Positions 1 through 13,380 of a stretch of 64,000 bases of DNA are shown piece by piece (the stretch's first letter is position 1; each line of letters starts with the position of its first letter). The position numbers and the translations under genes are program-made. Below the pieces are notes generated by a model that had not been told where the DNA came from, ran no database searches, and saw only the letters and a list, made by a program, of their open reading frames with translations. Origin of the DNA: Bolinopsis microptera. Its lineage: Eukaryota > Ctenophora > Tentaculata > Lobata > Bolinopsidae. The stretch lies in NCBI RefSeq assembly GCF_026151205.1, contig NC_087075.1, positions 13,274,628 to 13,338,627 of the forward strand, in the 5' to 3' direction.

Positions 1-65
1 CCAGAGAACTATGCACGTGAGTATACGACTAAGCAATGTAGCATGTTTATATACCAAATTAAAAC

Positions 66-2842
66 CAGTAGCATCATACTTCACAATAGAAATATTAAAA
101 TAACAAATAGTGTAAAATGTGCAGTAGCATCATACTTCACAATAGAAATATTAAAATAATAAATAGTGTAAAATGTGCAGTAGCATCCTACTTCACAATA
201 GAAATATTAAAATAATAAATAGTGTAAAATGTGCAGTAGCATCATACTTCACAATAGAAATATTAAAATAATAAATAGTGTAAAATGTGCAGTAGCATCA
301 TACTTCACAATAGAAATATTAAAATAATAAATAGTGTAAAATGTGCAGTAGCATCCTACTTCACAATAGAAATATTAAAATAACAAATAGTGTAAAATGT
401 GCAGTAGCATCCTACTTCACAATAGAAATATTAAAATAATAAATAGTGTAAAATGTGCAGTAGCATCATACTTCACAATAGAAATATTAAAATATTAAAT
501 AGTGTAAAATGTGCAGTAGCATCCTACTTCACAATAGAAATATTAAAATAATAAATAGTGTAAAATGTGCAGTAGCATCATACTTCACAATAGAAATATT
601 AAAATAATAAATAGTGTAAAATGTGCAGTAGCATCATACTTCACAATAGAAATATTAAAATAATAAATAGTGTAAAATGTGCAGTAGCATCATACTTCAC
701 AATAGAAATATTGAAATAATAAATAGTGTAAAATGTGCAGTAGCATCATACTTCACAATAGAAATATTAAAATAATAAATAGTGTAAAATGTGCAGTGGC
801 ATCATACTCAACAATAGAAATATTAAAATAATAAATAGTGTAAAATGTGCAGTAGCATCCTACTTCACAATAGAAATATTAAAATAATAAATAGTGTAAA
901 ATGTGCAGTAGCATCCTACTTCACAATAGAAATATTGAAATAATAAATAGTGTAAAATGTGCAGTAGCATCCTACTTCACAATAGAAATATTAAAATAAC
1001 AAATAGTGTAAAATGTGCAGTAGCATCATACTCAACAATAGAAATATTAAAATAATAAATAGTGTAAAATGTGCAGTAGCATCCTACTTCACAATAGAAA
1101 TATTAAAATATTAAATAGTGTAAAATGTGCAGTAGCATCCTACTCAACAATAGAAATATTAAAATATTAAATAGTGTAAAATGTGCAGTAGCATCCTACT
1201 TCACAATAGAAATATTAAAATAATAAATAGTGTAAAATGTGCAGTAGCATCCTACTCAACAATAGAAATATTAAAATAATAAATAGTGTAAAATGTGCAG
1301 TAGCATCCTACTTCACAATAGAAATATTAAAATAATAAATAGTGTAAAATGTGCAGTAGCATCCTACTCAACAATAGAAATATTAAAATAATAAATAGTG
1401 TAAAATGTGCAGTAGCATCCTACTCAACAATAGAAATATTAAAATAATAAATAGTGTAAAATGTGCAGTAGCATCATACTTCACAATAGAAATATTAAAA
1501 TAATAAATAGTGTAAAATGTGCAGTAGCATCCTACTCAACAATAGAAATATTAAAATATTAAATAGTGTAAAATGTGCAGTAGCATCCTACTTCACAATA
1601 GAAATATTAAAATAATAAATAGTGTAAAATGTGCAGTAGCATCATACTTCACAATAGAAATATTAAAATAATAAATAGTGTAAAATGTGCAGTAGCATCC
1701 TACTCAACAATAGAAATATTAAAATATTAAATAGTGTAAAATGTGTAGTAGCATCATACTTCACAATAGAAATATTAAAATAATAAATAGTGTAAAATGT
1801 GCAGTAGCATCATACTTCACAATAGAAATATTAAAATAATAAATATTGTAAAATGTGCAGTAGCATCCTACTCAACAATAGAAATATTAAAATAATAAAT
1901 AGTGTAAAATGTGCAGTAGCATTCTACTTCACAATAGAAATATTAAAATAATAAATAGTGTAAAATGTGCAGTAGCATCATACTTCACAATAGAAATATT
2001 AAAATAATAAATATTGTAAAATGTGCAGTAGCATCATACTTCACAATAGAAATATTAAAATATTAAATATTGTAAAATGTGCAGTAGCATCATACTTCAC
2101 AATAGAAATATTAAAATAATAAATAGTGTAAAATGTGCAGTAGCATCCTACTCAACAATAGAAATATTAAAATAATAAATAGTGTAAAATGTGCAGTAGC
2201 ATCCTACTTCACAATAGAAATATTAAAATAATAAATAGTGTAAAATGTGCAGTAGCATCCTACTCAACAATAGAAATATTAAAATAATAAATAGTGTAAA
2301 ATGTGCAGTAGCATCCTACTCAACAATAGAAATATTAAGATAATAAATAGTGTAAAATGTGCAGTAGCATCCTACTCAACAATAGAAATATTAAAATAAT
2401 AAATAGTGTAAAATGTGCAGTAGCATCCTACTCAACAATAGAAATATTAAAATAATAAATAGTGTAAAATGTGCAGTAGCATCATACTTCACAATAGAAA
2501 TATTAAAATAATAAATAGTGTAAAATGTGCAGTAGCATCATACTCAACAATAGAAATATTAAAATAATAAATAGTGTAAAATGTGCAGTAGCATCATACT
2601 CAACAATAGAAATATTAAAATAATAAATAGTGTAAAATGTGCAGTAGCATCATACTTCACAATAGAAATATTAAAATAATAAATAGTGTAAAATGTGCAG
2701 TAGCATCATACTTCACAATAGAAATATTAAAATAATAAATAGTGTAAAATGTGCAGTAGCATCATACTTCACAATAGAAATATTAAAATAATAAATAGTG
2801 TAAAATGTGCAGTAGCATCATACTTCACAATAGAAATATTAA
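66..2842. repeat. 56-bp satellite, first block
   Basis: About 49 head-to-tail copies of a 56-bp AT-rich unit whose core reads GCAGTAGCATCATACTTCAC followed by AATAGAAATATTAAAATAAT and AAATAGTGTAAAATGT. Monomers vary at a few fixed sites: CATC[A/C]TAC, TTCAC versus TCAAC, and ATAATAA, ATAACAA or ATTAAAT. Copies are otherwise nearly identical, so the array is homogenised and recent. No gene is visible in it. The first 65 bases of the window are non-repetitive and hold nothing recognisable. Confidence 0.97.
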
Positions 2843-5508
2843 CCCATTAGGGACGATAGGGTCGTTTACGACCCACCTTTTCTAGAGGCTATAGAGGACA
2901 AACCATAATACTAAACGCAACGAATCTTTCGCACATATGCTCAAAATTTATTGGGCTACATTATTGACTTTCCAGTCGAGACCCAATTAATTACTAACAA
3001 CTAAATAATTAGGCTAATTAGTCGTCATAATTGGAAAATATTTCACTTTACTTCTTGCCTTGATTGGGACATTAAAACTTTATGTAGGCTTATTTTGTTG
3101 AGGACAAAATAGTTGCGGGCAACGATTTCCTTGAGACATATGAAAAGCCCGTGATAATCAGATGTTCACAAACAGAGCTAGACGCTGTTTACTAACTGCG
3201 GTCGCATACGACCCACTCGTCCGGGTCACAAAAGACCCATCACGGTTTTTCGGCTTTAACTTCTGAAACAAAGACGTTAGGATAAAATAAAAACTGTAGC
3301 ATAAGTTAATAACATATGGTCAATACTGTGTAACTCTAACCTTTTAAAAATAAAGAATTTGGGTCATTAACGACCCACTCGGCTCACTTGCTTATTACTA
3401 CATATGTCCATGTTACTTCTTGAATTCAGCCTAAAGCATGACATCATAAGTTCAAAATCGCCTCTCAGCAAGTGATAATCATCATAAACTGCGAAAAATC
3501 GGTTAAATGGGTCATTAGCGACCCACTAGGACCACAAAATTGATTAATTAAATATAATGTTGTCAAACTTTTACAAATATTAGTATAAAAACATGTTATA
3601 TCTTGGTCATTACTCCTGTACGATGATTTAACTTTTAAAATCGATCAACTGGGTCAATAACGACCCACTCGGAAGTTGAACCACCTCATCAATTATTATC
3701 AGTATCATGCTGTTCCACCATCAAGAAAGACACTCGTAGGTCTTAATTCCACGCAAACCACGGGTGGCTGACTACTAGCCCTTCTGAGATCCAGGGCCAA
3801 CTGAAGGGCCGTCATCACTCATCAAAGAGCTGCGAGAATAACACTACTGCATATGCCTGAAGTTGCGTCCTGACTATAATACTATGGTGCGTGGAAATCT
3901 GTACCGAAAGGACCGTGGCCGTGCCGCAAAAGAAAAGGAATCGGCCCTCGTTCCTAACTTGCTAGGTAATAGCCATGCTGCTGTTGTTGCTTATTAGATT
4001 CTGTTACCTTTTTCGTCAATTTCGAATCTTGGTAAACGACCTGCTACAACCCACCGCTTGAGACCCAGGGTCCCACGGTGATCAGATCATGTCACTCAAG
4101 AAAAATCCCCTGAACGAAGTATACGAGATATCATGTAACCTTGGGTAAATACTGAAAGACGAGTGGTCAAATTGCATATTCTAATCCAACATGCCAATAT
4201 GTTTTTTTCATTCCTAGAAAGTACGAGAATAACTAAACAACTGCTGCATTCAGATGGCTACATCTACAGCTCTGTGAAGAAGGACAAGGAAAAAGCCCCC
4301 CCCCCCCCCATTTGGCTGGCGGTGCTGCAACCTGCAATCTCTCAGACAACTACCTCGTTTTGGGTAACAAACCCCGCAACAACGAGGCAGCTTTCAAAAC
4401 GAAAACAAGTATTACGTAATCGGCCGAGAGGGAGGGGAGTTTCCAAATGATTAAGCTTGTGTAATTTTGACATAATAGCTATGTGGTGGGGGGGGGGGGC
4501 GTAAAAATTGTCCAATAAGTGATTACGTAATATATGAACGGCCCCTAAGAAGTAAAGAAAGGGAGCTGCGAAGAGAGTAGATACAGCCATCTGAAATCTG
4601 AATCCAGCAGTTGTATAGTTCTTCTTGGACGTTCTAGGAATCGGGAAAAGATAGGCATGTTGTTTGCTGTCTCACGACTTTACGGTCGTGTACTAACAGC
4701 TGATAAACTCACCTACCTATCAATCCAATTCTGCCCATTATTCGTCAGTCATTGGGTGACGTGATCTGCAGATTACCGTGAGACTCCAGATCTCAGAAGG
4801 GCTAGTAGTCAGCCACCCGTGGTTTGCGTGGAATTAAGACCTACGAGTGTCTTTCTTGATGGTAGAACAACATGATACTGATAATTAATGTCGTGGTTCA
4901 ACTTCCGAGTGGGTCGTTATTGACCCAGTTGATCGATTTTAAAATTTAAATCAACGTACAGGAGTAATGACCAAGATATAACATGTTTTTATACTAATAT
5001 TTGTAAAAGTTTTACAACATTATATTTAATTAATCAATTTTGTGGTCCTAGTGGGTCGCTAATGACCCATTTAACCGATTTTTCGCAGTTTATGATGATT
5101 ATCACTTGCTGAGAGGCGATTTTGAACTTATGATGTCATGCTTTAGGCTGAATTCAAGAAGTTACATGGACATATGTAGTAATAAGCAAGTGAGCCGAGT
5201 GGGTCGTTAATGACCCAAATTCTTTATTTTTAAAAAGTTAGAGTCACACAGTATTGACCATATGTTTTTAACTTATGCTTTTTATTTTATTTTATCCTAA
5301 CGTCTTTGTTTCAGAAGTTAAAGCCGAAAAACCGTGATGGGTCGTTTGCGACCCGGACGAGTGGGTCGTATGCGACCATAGCTGTATCTTTTAAAGTAAA
5401 CGAGATACAGATTAGCTTTTTTGGATATCTCATTTTTGCTGTAAAGTGACCTAGTGTGTTAAACGGCATCAAAATCGGCAAACTTTAAAACTCGTCGTCC
5501 CTAATGGG
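2843..5508. mobile_element. piggyBac-like non-autonomous element in satellite
   Basis: The satellite is interrupted at its own TTAA, which is duplicated at 2839-2842 and 5509-5512. The 14-bp ends are perfect inverted repeats (CCCATTAGGGACGA at the left end). TTAA target duplication with CCC-starting ends is the hallmark of the piggyBac superfamily. Inside, 3170-3800 is repeated in inverted orientation at 4780-5390, giving a large hairpin. The palindromic motif GGGTCGTTTACGACCC and variants recur about ten times (2859, 3200, 3361, 3509, 3651, 4911, 5053, 5201, 5339, 5363). The middle (3800-4780) has G/C homopolymer runs and no transposase-like reading frame, so it would need a transposase in trans. 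Confidence 0.85.
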
Positions 5509-5512
5509 TTAA

Positions 5513-8359
5513 AATAATAAATAGTGTAAAATGTGCAGTAGCATCATACTTCACAATAGAAATATTAAAATAATAAATAGTGTAAAATGTGCAGTAGCAT
5601 CCTACTCAACAATAGAAATATTAAAATAATAAATAGTGTAAAATGTGCAGTAGCATCATACTTCACAATAGAAATATTAAAATAATAAATAGTGTAAAAT
5701 GTGCAGTAGCATCATACTTCACAATAGAAATATTAAAATAATAAATAGTGTAAAATGTGCAGTAGCATCATACTCAACAATAGAAATATTAAAATAATAA
5801 ATAGTGTAAAATGTGCAGTAGCATCCTACTTCACAATAGAAATATTAAAATAATAAATAGTGTAAAATGTGCAGTAGCATCCTACTCAACAATAGAAATA
5901 TTAAAATAATAAATAGTGTATAATGTGCAGTAGCATCCTACTTCACAATAGAAATATTAAAATAATAAATAGTGTAAAATGTGCAGTAGCATCCTACTCA
6001 ACAATAGAAATATTAAAATAATAAATAGTGTAAAATGTGCAGTAGCATCCTACTCAACAATAGAAATATTAAAATAATAAATAGTGTAAAATGTGCAGTA
6101 GCATCCTACTTCACAATAGAAATATTAAAATAACAAATAGTGTAAAATGTGCAGTAGCATCCTACTCAACAATAGAAATATTAAAATAATAAATAGTGTA
6201 AAATGTGCAGTAGCATCATACTCAACAATAGAAATATTAAAATAATAAATAGTGTAAAATGTGCAGTAGCATCATACTTCACAATAGAAATATTAAAATA
6301 ATAAATAGTGTAAAATGTGCAGTAGCATCCTACTCAACAATAGAAATATTAAAATAATAAATAGTGTAAAATGTGCAGTAGCATCCTACTCAACAATAGA
6401 AATATTAAAATATTAAATAGTGTAAAATGTGCAGTAGCATCATACTCAACAATAGAAATATTAAAATAATAAATAGTGTAAAATGTGCAGTAGCATCATA
6501 CTTCACAATAGAAATATTAAAATAATAAATAGTGTAAAATGTGCAGTAGCATCATACTTCACAATAGAAATATTAAAATAATAAATAGTGTAAAATGTGC
6601 AGTAGCATCATACTCAACAATAGAAATATTAAAATAATAAATAGTGTAAAATGTGCAGTAGCATCATACTTCACAATAGAGATATTAAAATAATAAATAG
6701 TGTAAAATGTGCAGTAGCATCATACTTCACAATAGAAATATTAAAATAATAAATAGTGTAAAATGTGCAGTAGCATCCTACTCAACAATAGAAATATTAA
6801 AATAATAAATAGTGTAAAATGTGCAGTAGCATCCTACTCAACAATAGAAATATTAAAATAATAAATAGTGTAAAATGTGCAGTAGCATCATACTTCACAA
6901 TAGAAATATTAAAATAATAAATAGTGTAAAATGTGCAGTAGCATCCTACTCAACAATAGAAATATTAAAATAATAAATAGTGTAAAATGTGCAGTAGCAT
7001 CATACTTCACAATAGAAATATTAAAATAATAAATAGTGTAAAATGTGCAGTAGCATCATACTTCACAATAGAAATATTAAAATAATAAATAGTGTAAAAT
7101 GTGCAGTAGCATCCTACTCAACAATAGAAATATTAAAATAATAAATAGTGTAAAATGTGCAGTAGCATCATACTTCACAATAGAAATATTAAAATAATAA
7201 ATAGTGTAAAATGTGCAGTAGCATCATACTTCACAATAGAAATATTAAAATAATAAATAGTGTAAAATGTGCAGTAGCATCATACTTCACAATAGAAATA
7301 TTAAAATAACAAATAGTGTAAAATGTGCAGTAGCATCATACTCAACAATAGAAATATTAAAATAATAAATAGTGTAAAATGTGCAGTAGCATCATACTCA
7401 ACAATAGAAATATTAAAATAATAAATAGTGTAAAATGTGCAGTAGCATCATACTTCACAATAGAAATATTAAAATATTAAATAGTGTAAAATGTGCAGTA
7501 GCATCATACTTCACAATAGAAATATTAAAATAATAAATAGTGTAAAATGTGCAGTAGCATCATACTTCACAATAGAAATATTAAAATAACAAATAGTGTA
7601 AAATGTGCAGTAGCATCATACTCAACAATAGAAATATTAAAATAATAAATAGTGTAAAATGTGCAGTAGCATCATACTTCACAATAGAAATATTAAAATA
7701 TTAAATAGTGTAAAATGTGCAGTAGCATCATACTTCACAATAGAAATATTAAAATAATAAATAGTGTAAAATGTGCAGTAGCATCATACTTCACAATAGA
7801 AATATTAAAATATTAAATAGTGTAAAATGTGCAGTAGCATCATACTTCACAATAGAAATATTAAAATAATAAATAGTGTAAAATGTGCAGTAGCATCATA
7901 CTTCACAATAGAAATATTAAAATAACAAATAGTGTAAAATGTGCAGTAGCATCATACTCAACAATAGAAATATTGAAATAATAAATAGTGTAAAATGTGC
8001 AGTAGCATCATACTTCACAATAGAAATATTAAAATAATAAATAGTGTAAAATGTGCAGTAGCATCATACTTCACAATAGAAATATTAAAATAATAAATAG
8101 TGTAAAATGTGCAGTAGCATCATACTTCACAATAGAAATATTAAAATAACAAATAGTGTAAAATGTGCAGTAGCATCATACTTCACAATAGAAATATTAA
8201 AATAATGAAAAGTGTAAAATGTGCAGTAGCATCATACTTCACAATAGAAATATTAAAATAATAAATAGTGTAAAATGTGCAGTAGCATCATACTTCACAA
8301 TAGAAATATTAAAATAACAAATAGTGTAAAATGTGCAGTAGCATCATACTTCACAATAG
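5513..8359. repeat. 56-bp satellite, second block
   Basis: Continuation of the same 56-bp array in the same orientation after the piggyBac-like insertion, about 51 copies. From about 7240 onward, monomers ending ATAATAA, ATTAAAT and ATAACAA recur in similar orders, suggesting amplification of multi-monomer blocks. It is cut at its right end by a LINE tail. Confidence 0.97.
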
Positions 8360-8877
8360 TAGTAGTAAATCTTTCAAAGTACGAAATATCTCTTTAAAAG
8401 AGCATCCTAGGCACCTTATAGATATCAAAACGCATAAAAAAGAAAACAAAAAACATCAACCATCTTCTAACTTCTTCCATTCCTCCCTATCTAAAGCCAA
8501 AAATCTAAGGTCTTCGAAATCAGTCAAATTCTTAAGTCTAATATCAAGATTTCTACTAGTCAAGTCTTTTCTAATAACATCTAATAAGTTTAAACATGGT
8601 CTACCCCGTCTCCCTTCCATAAAAATATCAGAATTTATAGCAAATAACATAGAGGTGTATGCTGGTGAGTCTTCCTGTCCTCTTAAGATATGTCCTAACA
8701 TTCTCCATCGAAACTTAGAGACTCTCACAGACAAGGGAGTGACATAACAACGAGCATACAGTGCCTCATTAGAAATAACCCCAGTAGGCCATCTGATGTT
8801 GAGGATTCTTCGGAGGTGTTTGCGATGAGCAATATCAAGTTCATTCAACGAAGCTAGTGGTGCAGCCCAGGAGTTAT
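8360..8877 (-). mobile_element. 5'-truncated LINE tail (RT C-terminus)
   Basis: A 518-bp minus-strand insertion in the satellite, flanked by a 7-bp duplication ACAATAG (8353-8359 and 8878-8884). The minus-strand frame from about 8871 to 8456 reads as the C-terminal region of a non-LTR reverse transcriptase: a conserved block with HRKHLRRILNIRWP, then KFRWRMLGHILR, then EGRRGRPCLNLLDVIRKDL, a pattern known from the tail of endonuclease-RT polyproteins. The 3' end at the left terminates in a TACTA-type run. The frame appears open from the truncation to a stop at 8456, so the insertion is young, but it lacks the RT core and is dead. The short duplication could partly reflect the repeat context. 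Confidence 0.8.
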
Positions 8878-11800
8878 ACAATAGAAATATTAAAATATTA
8901 AATAGTGTAAAATGTGCAGTAGCATCATACTTCACAATAGAAATATTAAAATAATAAATAGTGTAAAATGTGCAGTAGCATCATACTTCACAATAGAAAT
9001 ATTAAAATATTAAATAGTGTAAAATGTGCAGTAGCATCATACTTCACAATAGAAATATTAAAATAATAAATAGTGTAAAATGTGCAGTAGCATCATACTT
9101 CACAATAGAAATATTAAAATAACAAATAGTGTAAAATGTGCAGTAGCATCATACTTCACAATAGAAATATTAAAATAATAAATAGTGTAAAATGTGCAGT
9201 AGCATCATACTTCACAATAGAAATATTAAAATAATAAATAGTGTAAAATGTGCAGTAGCATCATACTTCACAATAGAAATATTAAAATAACAAATAGTGT
9301 AAAATGTGCAGTAGCATCATACTTCACAATAGAAATATTAAAATAATAAATAGTGTAAAATGTGCAGTAGCATCATACTTCACAATAGAAATATTAAAAT
9401 ATTAAATAGTGTAAAATGTGCAGTAGCATCATACTTCACAATAGAAATATTAAAATAATAAATAGTGTAAAATGTGCAGTAGCATCATACTTCACAATAG
9501 AAATATTAAAATAACAAATAGTGTAAAATGTGCAGTAGCATCATACTTCACAATAGAAATATTAAAATAATAAATAGTGTAAAATGTGCAGTAGCATCAT
9601 ACTTCACAATAGAAATATTAAAATAATAAATAGTGTAAAATGTGCAGTAGCATCATACTCAACAATAGAAATATTAAAATAATAAATAGTGTAAAATGTG
9701 CAGTAGCATCATACTTCACAATAGAAATATTGAAATAATAAATAGTGTAAAATGTGCAGTAGCATCATACTCAACAATAGAAATATTAAAATAATAAATA
9801 GTGTAAAATGTGCAGTAGCATCATACTTCACAATAGAAATATTAAAATAATAAATAGTGTAAAATGTGCAGTAGCATCATACTTCACAATAGAAATATTA
9901 AAATAATAAATAGTGTAAAATGTGCAGTAGCATCCTACTTCACAATAGAAATATTAAAATAATAAATAGTGTAAAATGTGCAGTAGCATCATACTTCACA
10001 ATAGAAATATTAAAATAACAAATAGTGTAAAATGTGCAGTAGCATCATACTCAACAATAGAAATATTAAAATAATAAATAGTGTAAAATGTGCAGTAGCA
10101 TCATACTCAACAATAGAAATATTAAAATAATAAATAGTGTAAAATGTGCAGTAGCATCATACTTCACAATAGAAATATTAAAATATTAAATAGTGTAAAA
10201 TGTGCAGTAGCATCATACTTCACAATAGAAATATTAAAATAATAAATAGTGTAAAATGTGCAGTAGCATCATACTTCACAATAGAAATATTAAAATATTA
10301 AATAGTGTAAAATGTGCAGTAGCATCATACTTCACAATAGAAATATTAAAATAATAAATAGTGTAAAATGTGCAGTAGCATCATACTTCACAATAGAAAT
10401 ATTAAAATAACAAATAGTGTAAAATGTGCAGTAGCATCATACTTCACAATAGAAATATTAAAATAATAAATAGTGTAAAATGTGCAGTAGCATCATACTT
10501 CACAATAGAAATATTAAAATAATAAATAGTGTAAAATGTGCAGTAGCATCATACTTCACAATAGAAATATTAAAATAACAAATAGTGTAAAATGTGCAGT
10601 AGCATCATACTCACAATAGAAATATTAAAATAATAAATAGTGTAAAATGTGCAGTAGCATCATACTTCACAATAGAAATATTAAAATAATAAATAGTGTA
10701 AAATGTGCAGTAGCATCATACTTCACAATAGAAATATTAAAATATTAAATAGTGTAAAATGTGCAGTAGCATCATACTTCACAATAGAAATATTAAAATA
10801 ATAAATAGTGTAAAATGTGCAGTAGCATCATACTTCACAATAGAAATATTAAAATATTAAATAGTGTAAAATGTGCAGTAGCATCATACTTCACAATAGA
10901 AATATTAAAATAATAAATAGTGTAAAATGTGCAGTAGCATCATACTTCACAATAGAAATATTAAAATAATAAATAGTGTAAAATGTGCAGTAGCATCATA
11001 CTTCACAATAGAAATATTAAAATAATAAATAGTGTAAAATGTGCAGTAGCATCATACTTCACAATAGAAATATTAAAATAATAAATAGTGTAAAATGTGC
11101 AGTAGCATCATACTTCACAATAGAAATATTAAAATAATAAATAGTGTAAAATGTGCAGTAGCATCATACTTCACAATAGAAATATTAAAATAATAAATAG
11201 TGTAAAATGTGCAGTAGCATCATACTTCACAATAGAAATATTAAAATAATAAATAGTGTAAAATGTGCAGTAGCATCATACTTCACAATAGAAATATTAA
11301 AATAATAAATAGTGTAAAATGTGCAGTAGCATCATACTTCACAATAGAAATATTAAAATAATAAATAGTGTAAAATGTGCAGTAGCATCATACTTCACAA
11401 TAGAAATATTAAAATAATAAATAGTGTAAAATGTGCAGTAGCATCATACTTCACAATAGAAATATTAAAATAATAAATAGTGTAAAATGTGCAGTAGCAT
11501 CATACTTCACAATAGAAATATTAAAATAATAAATAGTGTAAAATGTGCAGTAGCATCATACTTCACAATAGAAATATTAAAATAATAAATAGTGTAAAAT
11601 GTGCAGTAGCATCATACTCACAATAGAAATATTAAAATAATAAATAGTGTAAAATGTGCAGTAGCATCATACTCAACAATAGAAATATTAAAATAATAAA
11701 TAGTGTAAAATGTGCAGTAGCATCATACTCAACAATAGAAATATTAAAATAATAAATAGTGTAAAATGTGCAGTAGCATCATACTTCACAATAGAAATAT

Positions 11801-13269
11801 TAAAATAATAAATAGTGTAAAATGTGCAGTAGCATCATACTTCACAATAGAAATATTAAAATAATAAATAGTGTAAAATGTGCAGTAGCATCATACTTCA
11901 CAATAGAAATATTAAAATAATAAATAGTGTAAAATGTGCAGTAGCATCATACTTCACAATAGAAATATTAAAATAATAAATAGTGTAAAATGTGCAGTAG
12001 CATCATACTCAACAATAGAAATATTAAAATAATAAATAGTGTAAAATGTGCAGTAGCATCCTACTTCACAATAGAAATATTAAAATAATAAATAGTGTAA
12101 AATGTGCAGTAGCATCATACTCACAATAGAAATATTAAAATAATAAATAGTGTAAAATGTGCAGTAGCATCATACTTCACAATAGAAATATTAAAATAAT
12201 AAATAGTGTAAAATGTGCAGTAGCATCATACTTCACAATAGAAATATTAAAATAATAAATAGTGTAAAATGTGCAGTAGTATCATACTCAACAATAGAAA
12301 TATTAAAATAATAAATAGTGTAAAATGTGCAGTAGCATCATACTTCACAATAGAAATATTAAAATAATAAATAGTGTAAAATGTGCAGTAGCATCATACT
12401 TCACAATAGAAATATTAAAATAATAAATAGTGTAAAATGTGCAGTAGCATCATACTCAACAATAGAAATATTAAAATAATAAATAGTGTAAAATGTGCAG
12501 TAGCATCCTACTTCACAATAGAAATATTAAAATAATAAATAGTGTAAAATGTGCAGTAGCATCATACTTCACAATAGAAATATTAAAATAATAAATAGTG
12601 TAAAATGTGCAGTAGCATCCTACTTCACAATAGAAATATTAAAATAATAAATAGTGTAAAATGTGCAGTAGCATCATACTTCACAATAGAAATATTAAAA
12701 TAATAAATAGTGTAAAATGTGCAGTAGCATCCTACTCAACAATAGAAATATTAAAATAATAAATAGTGTAAAATGTGCAGTAGCATCATACTCAACAATA
12801 GAAATATTAAAATAATAAATAGTGTAAAATGTGCAGTAGCATCATACTTCACAATAGAAATATTAAAATATTAAATAGTGTAAAATGTGCAGTAGCATCC
12901 TACTTCACAATAGAAATATTAAAATAATAAATAGTGTAAAATGTGCAGTAGCATCATACTTCACAATAGAAATATTAAAATAATAAATAGTGTAAAATGT
13001 GCAGTAGCATCATACTTCACAATAGAAATATTAAAATAATAAATAGTGTAAAATGTGCAGTAGCATCATACTTCACAATAGAAATATTGAAATAATAAAT
13101 AGTGTAAAATGTGCAGTAGCATCATACTTCACAATAGAAATATTAAAATAATAAATAGTGTAAAAAGGGCAGTAGCATCATACTTCACAATAGAAATATT
13201 AAAATAATAAATATTGTAAAATGTGCAGTAGCATCATACTTCACAATAGAAATATTAAAATAATAAATA
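8878..13269. repeat. 56-bp satellite, third block
   Basis: About 78 further copies of the 56-bp unit. The stretch from about 10900 to 12100 is the most uniform part, with long runs of near-identical ATAATAA monomers. Occasional 55-bp monomers (TACTCACAATAG) occur near 10610, 11618 and 12120. Confidence 0.97.
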
Positions 13270-13380
13270 GTGTAAAATGTGTAAAATGTGTAAAATGTGT
13301 AAAATGTGTAAAATGTGTAAAATGTGTAAAATGTGTAAAATGTGTAAAATGTGTAAAATGTGTAAAATGTGTAAAATGTG
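13270..13380. repeat. 9-bp repeat at the edge of the satellite
   Basis: About 12 copies of TGTAAAATG, clearly an amplification of the GTGTAAAATGTG segment inside the 56-bp monomer. It marks the right border of the satellite; unique sequence starts at 13381. Confidence 0.95.

Noticed and set aside
4163-4590. Open frames inside the piggyBac-like element as transposase remnants
   Set aside because: No DDE-type or Cys-rich transposase signature; both frames cross homopolymer runs.
66-13269. Possible CRISPR array
   Set aside because: The 56-bp units are contiguous and identical with no unique spacers, and the genome is eukaryotic.
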